Source: Promethearchaeota archaeon (GTDB lineage Archaea > Asgardarchaeota > Lokiarchaeia > Sigyniarchaeales > SOKP01). From it: a DNA stretch of 64,000 nt. Where the stretch lies: the NCBI GenBank assembly GCA_030606485.1, contig JAUWGH010000001.1, positions 682,001-746,000 on the forward strand, given 5' to 3'. Position numbers and translations under genes: made by a program. How positions within the stretch are numbered: the first letter of the stretch is position 1; every line of letters starts with the position of its first letter. Below are positions 35,341-43,769 of this stretch, piece by piece. The notes under the pieces were generated by a model, which searched no databases, was not told the DNA's origin, and saw only the letters and a program-made list of their open reading frames with translations.

Positions 35341-35421
35341 AATCTATATTCAAAAAAAAGTGTAGACCAGGATTTCAAGTTAAAGTGGAGATTTTAGAGG
35401 ATAAAAATTTAATAGACTAAA
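35341..35421 (+). pseudogene. C-terminal relic of an MBL (UPF0173-like) gene
   Basis: A frame ends KVEILEDKNLID and stop. VEILEDK is identical to the C-terminus of the complete MBL protein (33980 on), with 21 of 24 bases matching and the stop a few codons later in both. The upstream part (KKKCRPGF) only loosely resembles the parent. No start codon is present. Confidence 0.5.
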
Positions 35422-35464
35422 TTAAAATTTCTTCCATTTATTTCTTATAAAAAATGAATAGATC

Positions 35465-36721
35465 TTATTTTGAATTATAATATTCTGAATCCAAATTTGG
35501 AAATAGTTGTTTTTTCCTTCCGATTTTTTTTGAATATATAATCCCCAAATCGAATAGTTTTTTCAAGTGGTAGTGTATTGTTTTATGATCAACTCGAAAT
35601 TTTTTTGTGATCAAATTATTATATATTCCAGGATTTCTTTCAATCATTTCTAGAACCTCTAGTGTAAATTTACTCTTTTGGAGTTTTAAATCAATGTTGC
35701 TAATAGGATTTTTATTATAATATGGAAAATATGCAATATAGTTTCCAATTCTTTTTTTTCCAATAATTTTATAAGTTTCTAAGATATCTAAATGCCAAAC
35801 TAAATTTCCTGCAGCAATTCCAGTTTGTCGTAGTAATTCATTAAAATGAACCCCTGGGTTAGATAAGATTAGATCTATTATTTTATTTCGATTTTCATTT
35901 TCTAAGACTTCTTCTATGGTTAATCGATGAGCTCCTTTATCAATATTTATTAATCTATTTTTTAAGTAATTGATATAATCTGTTTTTGTGATAGCTAAAC
36001 CTAATGTAGCTATAACTACAATGATAATGATAATTAAGATCCATGGCCAAATATCTGAAGAAACGGAAACTTCATAAAGTGTAATATAATATTCAGTATT
36101 TCTTTCAAGATTTAGAATAGTTGTTTCTAAATAACTCTCAGAAGATGATTCATTAATTAATTCTTCTGTTGGAATAATCTGCCAAGATTCATTACTTAAC
36201 TCAAAAACTGCGATAAAATATGTCTTATTTGGATTTATTCCAAAATTTGAGGTCTTATTAAATTGAATAGTTAAATTTTGGATTGAATCATTTGAAATGA
36301 ATTGATATATACAATTAAACCGATATTCAAACCGATTATTTTTATAATTAGGATTACCTGGTTGTTTAGATAATCCAAAATTCATCATATTAGTCTTTGT
36401 ATTTATTTGAAACGATATTGATTGATTATTTTTTATCTTTATATAGAGCTCCCGATTTTGAATTTTATTATCATATTGGATATCGAAATCTATACTGACA
36501 TTTGTATTAATTCCAAATTGAATCCCATTTGAAAAATAATATGTAATTGATTCATTAGGATTGAGAAAATCATGAGTTGAGAAACCTGTAATGTTTTTCT
36601 TTTTAGCTAAAGTTGGAAGTATTGATAGATTGATTTGAATTAAAATGAAAAATATAATTAAAAAAGTGATTTTTATAAGTTTCTCCCGTGATTTAACATT
36701 TTGGGGATATTTTCCAACCAT
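35465..36721 (-). CDS. Membrane-tethered winged-helix transcriptional regulator
   Basis: This 418-aa protein has an N-terminal membrane anchor or signal (about 18-36), an extracellular beta-rich domain (about 40-220) and a second transmembrane helix (about 225-246). Two cytoplasmic winged helices follow: GVHFNELLRQTGIAAGNLVWHL near 290-310 and PGIYNNLITKKFRVDHKTIHYHL near 364-386. It looks like a one-component sensor that couples an external signal to DNA binding. The ectodomain shares a pattern (W-x-IP, then a T-x-L-x-x-F/N-T-x-Y-x-I stretch) with its neighbour. The targets are unknown. Confidence 0.8.
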   Translation of the reverse strand: MVGKYPQNVKSREKLIKITFLIIFFILIQINLSILPTLAKKKNITGFSTHDFLNPNESITYYFSNGIQFGINTNVSIDFDIQYDNKIQNRELYIKIKNNQSISFQINTKTNMMNFGLSKQPGNPNYKNNRFEYRFNCIYQFISNDSIQNLTIQFNKTSNFGINPNKTYFIAVFELSNESWQIIPTEELINESSSESYLETTILNLERNTEYYITLYEVSVSSDIWPWILIIIIIVVIATLGLAITKTDYINYLKNRLINIDKGAHRLTIEEVLENENRNKIIDLILSNPGVHFNELLRQTGIAAGNLVWHLDILETYKIIGKKRIGNYIAYFPYYNKNPISNIDLKLQKSKFTLEVLEMIERNPGIYNNLITKKFRVDHKTIHYHLKKLFDLGIIYSKKIGRKKQLFPNLDSEYYNSK

Positions 36722-36819
36722 ATTAATCCAATTTGTTTTTAATCAATATTTTTTTAAGAGTTCATTAAAAATTCAGAATAAATTAAAAAAAAAATTATTT
36801 AATATAGATTTTCTTAGTT

Positions 36820-37497
36820 TTACTTTCTTTTCTTTTTCCATATGATTAATCCTGTTATAGCTAAAACCGATACAATTCCTAATCCGATAATCCATGTAAT
36901 TGTGAAATCTTGTTCAAGATTTATTATAGTCCATGTTGAAAAATGATTTGTTTCAGTCACTAAAAACCCATCTTCAAGAACAGTCTCCACCGGAATCCAT
37001 GTTTGTGAATCCTCATCATAATAAGCCCAAGTGCCATGCTTATATTCATCTTCAATGTGCAATTTTAATTTCGCTTGAATGCTTCCATTAACTTGTAAAG
37101 CTACAACAAACCCTGCTTGATAGCGAAATCTATTCCGATTTCTGTTTTGATGTATTTCTCCCTTTAAGAGTCCAAGTTCAGCTTGTTCCTCAGTACATGT
37201 CATATTCATTTTAAGATCTTTAATTGTATTAATTTCAATCTCAAATATCTTATTCCCAATATTTAAGGCATCACACGATATATCTAAATCGAGATTAGCC
37301 GAACAATTGATTCTTAATTGTGTTCTCTGCCGAAAGCGATAATTAACTCTATTATGAGCCATTAGATGGATCTGTGTTGAGTCTCCATTGACATCAACTG
37401 TATTCTGGTTATCTGCTATCACATTTTGGGTACTATCGATGGAAAAAATTATTAAAAACAATAATACACCAAATAAAATCATTTTATTTTTTTTCAT
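36820..37497 (-). CDS. Secreted single-pass membrane protein
   Basis: This 225-aa protein has an N-terminal signal peptide (about 5-25), a beta-rich ectodomain ending QTWIPVETV then TNHFSTWTI, and a C-terminal membrane anchor (about 200-219) with a basic tail. The ectodomain end resembles that of the adjacent membrane regulator. It may be an antagonist, co-receptor or paralogue that lost the DNA-binding part. It ends 98 bases upstream of the regulator on the same strand, so it is probably transcribed first. Confidence 0.65.
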   Translation of the reverse strand: MKKNKMILFGVLLFLIIFSIDSTQNVIADNQNTVDVNGDSTQIHLMAHNRVNYRFRQRTQLRINCSANLDLDISCDALNIGNKIFEIEINTIKDLKMNMTCTEEQAELGLLKGEIHQNRNRNRFRYQAGFVVALQVNGSIQAKLKLHIEDEYKHGTWAYYDEDSQTWIPVETVLEDGFLVTETNHFSTWTIINLEQDFTITWIIGLGIVSVLAITGLIIWKKKRK

Positions 37498-37684
37498 ACT
37501 TTTAAACCTACTAATATGTTTCTAATAGAAAAGTTTGAATTTTGATTATAAAGGATTGAGGAATAAATTTCCCCATTTAAAAAACTGTAGGTTTAAGGAT
37601 TTTTTTTTAATTGAAAAAAATAAAAATATCAACTAAATATTAAAAATATACGAACTATTATGTAAATAAAGCGATTACCAATAA

Positions 37685-38227
37685 ATGAACAATAAAAAGA
37701 CAATAAAAAGGATTTTAATTTTTGGAATCATAATTATTGGATCAATTTTTTTTGGATTTTTAGGATTTTTATATCCTCCAATTCCCACTAAATGGAATAA
37801 AGACCCTTATTGTATAAATATTTACGAGTTATATAAATTCGCTAATGTCGTAGAAAATGAGCAAGTTGTAATAAATCAAGGAATAAACGATTATAATTAT
37901 AATGAATCATCGGATATTCTTTCAATATTCATAAACGATACTTTTCACAATATTCAAATCACTATTCAATTTAATAATTGGTCGAAACATGAAAAATACA
38001 ACATTATCGATATAAGAATAGGAAGTTCTTATTGCATTAAGGGAAAATCACTTCTTATTTCCGAAGGTATTGTATTAGGCATAGATATCGTGGAAATACG
38101 AAGCTATATAACAAATATTCTCTCATTGGCAGGATTAGCAATTATAGTTCCCTTGATTTTTTATTATTTCAAAGTAGATTTTAAAAAATTAAAAATAAGA
38201 AAAAAGGAATCGAGTAGAGGTTCTTAG
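37685..38227 (+). CDS. Hypothetical two-helix membrane protein
   Basis: This 180-aa protein has an N-terminal membrane segment (about 10-30), an extracellular region of about 105 residues with no Cys pairs, and a C-terminal helix (about 142-160) with a basic tail. No family is recognised. The next gene starts one base after the stop, so the two form an operon. Confidence 0.6.
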   Translation: MNNKKTIKRILIFGIIIIGSIFFGFLGFLYPPIPTKWNKDPYCINIYELYKFANVVENEQVVINQGINDYNYNESSDILSIFINDTFHNIQITIQFNNWSKHEKYNIIDIRIGSSYCIKGKSLLISEGIVLGIDIVEIRSYITNILSLAGLAIIVPLIFYYFKVDFKKLKIRKKESSRGS

Positions 38228-38228
38228 T

Positions 38229-38837
38229 ATGCCAGATTGGATTGCTCATTTAATGTTTGGAACAATTTTATCCTTCATATTGGGAATCAAAAAGGAGAAA
38301 AGGATAATTTTTTTAATTGGAAATATAATGCCAGATTTTTTAAGATTTCCTGTCTTTATTACAGAATTTCTAAATCTAGATTTACTTTCTGAATTTTTTA
38401 GTTACCCAATAAATGAATCCTCTCATTCTATTATAGGGGTTCTTGCTCTTGCGAGTCTCATTTCAATTTTTTTCGAGGAATCCCTTGAATCTTTAGAATA
38501 TGGAGAAATAAAGCACAATTTAAACACAAATAAAAATAACTATAAATTTAAATTGAACAAATTTCAATCGTTCTGGCAAACAAAAATAAAGAGCCCTTTT
38601 TTCTTGCTTTTTATTGGAGGTTTATTTCATATTTTTTTAGACAGCTTTATGTGGCCTTGGGCAGGAGGAATAAATTGGCTATATCCTTTTGATTTTGCAA
38701 TATTTCGGTGGAGTTTTAAATTATGGTGGCCCTCAAGTTTTGACGCAATAATTCTTTTATTTCCTATTTTTATCATTTCTTTGATTATAAAAAAAGTTTT
38801 AAATATCTATAAAGTTAAAAATCATTCAGAGCTTTAA
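38229..38837 (+). CDS. Membrane-bound metal-dependent hydrolase-like protein
   Basis: This 202-aa protein has about four membrane helices and conserved polar residues in MPDWIAHLMFGTI, NIMPDFLRFP, ESSHSIIG and HIFLDSFMWPWAGG. The pattern of intramembrane His/Asp pairs resembles the YdjM/DUF457-like family of predicted metal-dependent membrane hydrolases. It is tightly linked to the preceding membrane protein. Confidence 0.65.
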   Translation: MPDWIAHLMFGTILSFILGIKKEKRIIFLIGNIMPDFLRFPVFITEFLNLDLLSEFFSYPINESSHSIIGVLALASLISIFFEESLESLEYGEIKHNLNTNKNNYKFKLNKFQSFWQTKIKSPFFLLFIGGLFHIFLDSFMWPWAGGINWLYPFDFAIFRWSFKLWWPSSFDAIILLFPIFIISLIIKKVLNIYKVKNHSEL

Positions 38838-38903
38838 TGAGAAGGAAGTAAAATCGCTAAATAGATTTTATTTAAAAAAAGAAAAGTTATTTTGAAGGTT
38901 TTA

Positions 38904-40070
38904 TTAATCAGCAGTTATTTCTATATCCAACTGATCCAGAATCTCTATTAAATCTATTACTTCAAAACCCATATTGAACTTATCATTTGCATCAGATAAA
39001 TTCGTTCTGCAAAATGGACAAGTCGAAGACACAACTGTAGCTCCCGTTTCTTTAGCTTCTTCTAATCTCTCCTTCGAAATTTCTACAGACCAGTCGGGAT
39101 ATCCAATTTTAACGCCTCCTCCTGCTCCGCAACAATATGCGTCTTCTCTGTTTCTCTTCATTTCAACAAAATTAATACCCGGAATCTTCTTATAAACTTC
39201 TCTAGGAATCTCATATATACCAGAGTGCCTACCTAAATGGCAAGGATCATGATAAGTTACAGTTTTATCATAATTTGATTTGAATTTTAATTTCCCTTCA
39301 TCTAAAAGTTGTTTAACTAATTCGGCTGTATGATATAGTTTAAAATCGTATTCAACTCCAAATTTCTCAAAATCATTCTTTAATGTTCGATAACACCCAG
39401 CACAAGAAGTAATCACTTTAGTAGCTCCTGTTTCTTTAATTTTTTCAACATTATAATTCATAAAATCCTTTACGGGACTAATTTGCCCGGTTCTTATAAT
39501 TGGGCTGCAACAACAATGTTCATCGATTAAGGTAAAATCTATGTGGGCTTTTTTAAGAAATCTTAGAGTAGAATCTCTTAAATCTTTTTGACGATAATTT
39601 GATGTGCACCCTATATAATAGACCCATTCTGCTTTATCTAGTAAATTATATTCCTTTTTTAACTCTTCATTATCTGAATTTGGTTCGGCGTAAGGATTAA
39701 ACATTTCTGGGTTCGTAGTGCGTTCCAATAAATTTTTCTGCTTTTCAGGACAAAAACCGTTTTTAACCGCTTCAGCTCGGGCTGCTTCGATAATATCTAC
39801 CCAAAATTCATTAAATTTTACAAATCTGCAATTTTCAACACAATTTCCGCATGTACTACATGCATATAGAATATTAGCTAAATTATCACTCCATTGAAGT
39901 TCATTATTTATTAGACCAAAAATAAGCCACATCCGACCACCAGCACTATACGTTTCGAATCTATACTTGTTATAACTTGGACAATTAAAATCGGAATAAC
40001 TATGATTGAATTTACAATAACCGCATCTAAAACATCTATGTATTATATGTTTAACATCATCTAACGCCAT
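38904..40070 (-). CDS. CCG-domain iron-sulfur oxidoreductase subunit (GlcF/HdrD-like)
   Basis: This protein of about 388 aa has N-terminal ferredoxin-like Cys motifs (CFRCGYC and CSTCGNC) and two CCG domains (DEHCCCSP and YCCGAGGG) that bind 4Fe-4S or related clusters. It belongs to the HdrD/GlcF/LutA group and would accept electrons from the flavin subunit encoded just upstream. I start at the ATG at 40070; an AGGAGGAG sits before it and the ATG overlaps the end of the partner gene. A start at 40088 would give six extra basic residues. Confidence 0.88.
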   Translation of the reverse strand: MALDDVKHIIHRCFRCGYCKFNHSYSDFNCPSYNKYRFETYSAGGRMWLIFGLINNELQWSDNLANILYACSTCGNCVENCRFVKFNEFWVDIIEAARAEAVKNGFCPEKQKNLLERTTNPEMFNPYAEPNSDNEELKKEYNLLDKAEWVYYIGCTSNYRQKDLRDSTLRFLKKAHIDFTLIDEHCCCSPIIRTGQISPVKDFMNYNVEKIKETGATKVITSCAGCYRTLKNDFEKFGVEYDFKLYHTAELVKQLLDEGKLKFKSNYDKTVTYHDPCHLGRHSGIYEIPREVYKKIPGINFVEMKRNREDAYCCGAGGGVKIGYPDWSVEISKERLEEAKETGATVVSSTCPFCRTNLSDANDKFNMGFEVIDLIEILDQLDIEITAD

Positions 40071-40071
40071 T

Positions 40072-41448
40072 TTAATTCTCCTCCTCACTCCAATTTCCTG
40101 GATTCATAATACCATTTGGATCTAACATCTGGCGAATATTAAAAAACATTTTCTTATAATTGGGATCCATTTTTTGAAGAGTTAGTTTCTGTGCACCCAA
40201 TTCTCCTTTCCAAGGAATGCCACCAAGCTCTAATGCTAAATGATTTGTTTCTTCAAGTGCATTTCTTGCATTCTGCATGTCGTCTGGATCAGCTCTATTG
40301 AAAGAATAAGAAAAGAACATTACGATATTATGAGTCTGTCCAATAAGTCTAGAACCTAATGTAGGAGGTATCCCATATTTTATTGAAATTTCAGCCCCTC
40401 TACGATATGCTTCAGGAATTTTTTCTAATGGCATGTTAGCACCAACATATTCGAAGCCACCTCCTTTTCGGAAATCTGCAGCTCCTGATGCAAATATTGG
40501 TTTTTCTATATAAAGATCTATCATTTTCTGAGTTGCCTTCATATATCTCGCTCCATTTTTACGATATGTTTTTTTAAGTATCTTTATTTTAGTATCAATA
40601 TCTTCTTGACTATCTCCCGTAATATAGACCATAAAAAAGATATATCCTTTCATCCACTCGGGCTTGTCTTGTTTGCCAAGGATTACATCTTCAATGAACT
40701 CCTTGGTTGTAATTTCCAGTAGAAGTTTTGGAATATTTTCTTCATCTTTCATCAATCCAAACACGATTTCCCTAAATTTCGGTTTTGGAAATATTTGAAC
40801 AGAAAGTTTTGTTACGATTCCCATAGTTCCAAATGAACTTAGGAATAATCCTACTAAATCAGGGATGGGCCCTCTTGCAAACCAATAATCGGAAACTGCA
40901 CAAGATCCGAGTTTAACCACTTCACCACTTGCCAAAACAACTTCCAATCCATTAACAATTGCACCGTGATCCCCATATTTCTGTGATAAATAGCCTGACC
41001 CATGAATTAATACATTGCCAGCAATAGTTGCAGAGGGAGGTGCATCAGGGATCGCAGGTTGCAGATCAGGATGATGCTCATTTAAATATGCAAGCAATTG
41101 TCCTGTAGAAACTCCTGCTTCTATTAGTGCATAACGACTTAATTCATTAATTTCAAGTATTTGATTCATTCTTTTCATATCCACCACAATTCCACCTTTT
41201 ACGGGTAGTACCAATCCACTAAGTGTCATTCCTCCACCCATGGGAACCAAAGGTATTTTTTCCTCGTTAGCTAATTTTACAATATTTTGAACTTCCTCGG
41301 TTGTTTTAGGCATTACAACAAAATCAACGGGGCGAGGTAAAGAAGCTCCAGGATCTTGGGAATAAATATAGAGATCTTCGGGGCTATTGGTTGCAAATTC
41401 TTTACCTACAATGTTTTGCAAATCTTTTAATATTTGATCGGTATTCAT
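40072..41448 (-). CDS. FAD-linked 2-hydroxyacid oxidase subunit (GlcD-like)
   Basis: This 458-aa flavoprotein of the FAD-binding PCMH type has VPMGGGMTLSGL (FAD loop) and PPSATIAGNVLIHGSG near residue 140, with the oxidase C-terminal domain and NPGNW end. With the overlapping iron-sulfur subunit it should form a D-lactate/glycolate-type dehydrogenase. The substrate is not settled by sequence. It is near larEBC and an Ldh2-type dehydrogenase, which supports lactate as a candidate. Confidence 0.88.
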   Translation of the reverse strand: MNTDQILKDLQNIVGKEFATNSPEDLYIYSQDPGASLPRPVDFVVMPKTTEEVQNIVKLANEEKIPLVPMGGGMTLSGLVLPVKGGIVVDMKRMNQILEINELSRYALIEAGVSTGQLLAYLNEHHPDLQPAIPDAPPSATIAGNVLIHGSGYLSQKYGDHGAIVNGLEVVLASGEVVKLGSCAVSDYWFARGPIPDLVGLFLSSFGTMGIVTKLSVQIFPKPKFREIVFGLMKDEENIPKLLLEITTKEFIEDVILGKQDKPEWMKGYIFFMVYITGDSQEDIDTKIKILKKTYRKNGARYMKATQKMIDLYIEKPIFASGAADFRKGGGFEYVGANMPLEKIPEAYRRGAEISIKYGIPPTLGSRLIGQTHNIVMFFSYSFNRADPDDMQNARNALEETNHLALELGGIPWKGELGAQKLTLQKMDPNYKKMFFNIRQMLDPNGIMNPGNWSEEEN

Positions 41449-41591
41449 TTATATCGACTCTATTATTAATTTAAGATTCTCTGTTTTAACTTAAATAAAT
41501 ATATTTTTTTAGATTTGACAAATAGTTTAAAATTGAGAAAATAAAAATAAATATAAAATTAAAAAAAAAAAAATAATAGAAATCATCTGGG

Positions 41592-42263
41592 TTGGTGAAG
41601 AATATGATAATTGATTTATGGCTTTTATTTAGATGGATTCTCTTGATCATTATGGTTATTTTAATAATATTTTTCGTATTTGTGATGATAATTTTAAGAA
41701 TTATTCGTAGATATCATAAATTTCCAATTCCAGCTTTTGCAACCCGTTTAATTGATAATCCTTGGCGGAGATTCATACAAAAACCTAAAATTATTGCTGA
41801 GCGAATCCATCTTGAGCCTGGAATGATAGTCGTTGAGATTGGCCCGGGTAAGGGATCTTACACCAAAGCAGTAGCGGAAAAAGTTATGCCCAATGGAAAA
41901 GTATATGCCCTTGATATCCAAGAATCCGTAATAGAATCTTTAAAGAAGCGAATTGAAAAGGAAGATATATCTAACATTATCCCAATGATTGGAGATGCCT
42001 ATAATTTTCCCTTTGATGATGAAAGCGTTGATAGGATTTTTGCTAATACATGTCTACCTGAGATTCCGGATCCCGTTAGAGTTTTAAATGATTGCAAGCG
42101 AATTTTAAAAAATGATGGATTAATATCTCTCTGTGAACTACTTCCAGATCCCGATTATCCTCGAAGAAAAACTGAAATAGGCTGGGCTAAAGAAGCAGGA
42201 TTAGAGTTAAAAGAAAAATTTGGCAATTTTTTTTCATACCAACTCAATTTTGGAAAGAAATAA
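41592..42263 (+). CDS. Membrane-anchored SAM-dependent methyltransferase
   Basis: This 223-aa protein has a long N-terminal transmembrane helix (about 8-35) followed by a class I methyltransferase fold. Motif I is VVEIGPGKGSYTKAVAE (about 85-100), with YALDIQESVIE and IPMIGDAYNFPFDD as further SAM-binding segments. The methylated substrate is unknown; a membrane-proximal one is likely. Confidence 0.82.
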   Translation: MVKNMIIDLWLLFRWILLIIMVILIIFFVFVMIILRIIRRYHKFPIPAFATRLIDNPWRRFIQKPKIIAERIHLEPGMIVVEIGPGKGSYTKAVAEKVMPNGKVYALDIQESVIESLKKRIEKEDISNIIPMIGDAYNFPFDDESVDRIFANTCLPEIPDPVRVLNDCKRILKNDGLISLCELLPDPDYPRRKTEIGWAKEAGLELKEKFGNFFSYQLNFGKK

Positions 42264-42389
42264 ATAATAAATACTTTAATTTAATATTTGATTATTCAGC
42301 TTTGTTTTTAATGGATTCACAAATTTTTATGATACGTTTATAAATATAAATTGAATTATCATGGAAAAAATTGCGTAGGTAGGTAAATT

Positions 42390-43706
42390 ATGTTATGGTT
42401 AAGTATATTATTGACAATTCTTATTATCTCCGCCATTGTTTTTTTGATTTTCTTATATCGGAAAAAGAAATGTGCTGAAAGCGAAATAGGAATTTGTACT
42501 AAACTAAAATTTAAAGGAAAACATATTAGGCTTAAAAGATTTTTTGCTATTTTATTAATTATTCTTATTGGAGCCTGGATTCTTCTGGGATCGGGTTATA
42601 TTGCTAATCATATTGCTTATATAAGGCCTGTCTCAGGCTATTGGGAATGGCAGGAGTCAAACGGTCAGAAGTATTTATATGTTGAAGCCGATAACTCTTA
42701 TGATCTCGGATATCATACGGGAGTGGCAATGGCTTCAGATATTGTGAAAATGAAACTTGTATTAAACGCATTCGCACTTTTTATGGGTTCCAACATTTGG
42801 GAAATGGAACAAGTTAGTAATCAATATATCGAATATATACCTGAATGGTATATACAAGAATTGCAGGGCATGGCAGATGGTGCCAGTTTTTCTTCAGGAA
42901 CATGGATATCATTTACAGATACATTAGTTCAAGCTGTTTTTATTGAGGCAATGTATGGAAGAATTATTCCTTTACATGAAAATCCAATAGAACCTCATCA
43001 GGTGGGCTGTACAGATTTTGGGGCTGTAAATAACAATGGCTCGATAACAATTGGTCAAACATGGGATTTTTCGATATTATTCTCATGGACTCATCAATTT
43101 GTATTACATAAACTTCCGGGTAAGCCATTGGTATTTACTTACCGAATGGGTGCGTGTCCAGCATTACCTCTTGGAAAAAATGAATATGGACTTACATTGG
43201 TTATGAATTTGGTAATGACTGATGCGATTGCCCCAATCATGACACCTACCTTTGTGTATATTAGAGAGGGATTGGAAAATAATGTAACAGCCGAGGATCT
43301 ATGTAAAACTCTTTTACCCGATAATAAAAGCTCCTATAGCCACAACTTTTTAATGGCTGATAACGATACATTAATTGCAGTTCAATGCTTACCCGAAAAT
43401 GTAACAAAAAAAGTTAATCCACCTACAATTGTTCAAAGCAATACTTATTCAGATTTGTATTGGCAACAATATCTTGTACATCCAGAATATTCAAAACAAC
43501 GCCAGCAATATGCAGAAATACAAATAGTTTCCAATTATACAGATGGAGATTTAACAGAACAAGAATTATTGGCGATGATGGGTGATAATCCAATTATTTG
43601 CCGACCATTTCAAGGTCTTACAGAAAGCTTTACAATTGCATTTATGACTAAAACGCATTTTGGTATTGGAACCGTAAATGATCTAATCGGTGTTATACCA
43701 ATATAA
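42390..43706 (+). CDS. C45-like acyltransferase/Ntn-hydrolase, membrane-anchored
   Basis: This 438-aa protein has two N-terminal membrane helices (1-23 and 50-73) and an Ntn-hydrolase domain of the C45/acyl-CoA:6-APA acyltransferase type. The probable autocatalytic nucleophile is Cys207 in VGCTDFGAVN, the GCT of the family. The segment ITIGQTWDF (about 220-228) is characteristic. The active site would lie outside the cell. The substrate is unknown; an acyl-amide or ester is expected. Confidence 0.78.
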   Translation: MLWLSILLTILIISAIVFLIFLYRKKKCAESEIGICTKLKFKGKHIRLKRFFAILLIILIGAWILLGSGYIANHIAYIRPVSGYWEWQESNGQKYLYVEADNSYDLGYHTGVAMASDIVKMKLVLNAFALFMGSNIWEMEQVSNQYIEYIPEWYIQELQGMADGASFSSGTWISFTDTLVQAVFIEAMYGRIIPLHENPIEPHQVGCTDFGAVNNNGSITIGQTWDFSILFSWTHQFVLHKLPGKPLVFTYRMGACPALPLGKNEYGLTLVMNLVMTDAIAPIMTPTFVYIREGLENNVTAEDLCKTLLPDNKSSYSHNFLMADNDTLIAVQCLPENVTKKVNPPTIVQSNTYSDLYWQQYLVHPEYSKQRQQYAEIQIVSNYTDGDLTEQELLAMMGDNPIICRPFQGLTESFTIAFMTKTHFGIGTVNDLIGVIPI

Positions 43707-43769
43707 TTCAATCAATATAACTTAGAAATATAGGAAACAACTTAGGATAAATCTTAAAAATTTAAAAAA

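Noticed and set aside
39473-41215. Further copies of the TTTACGGG motif (near 39473 and 41200)
   Set aside because: Both lie inside coding sequence of the GlcF/GlcD genes and only partially match the 12-mer, so they are most likely chance.
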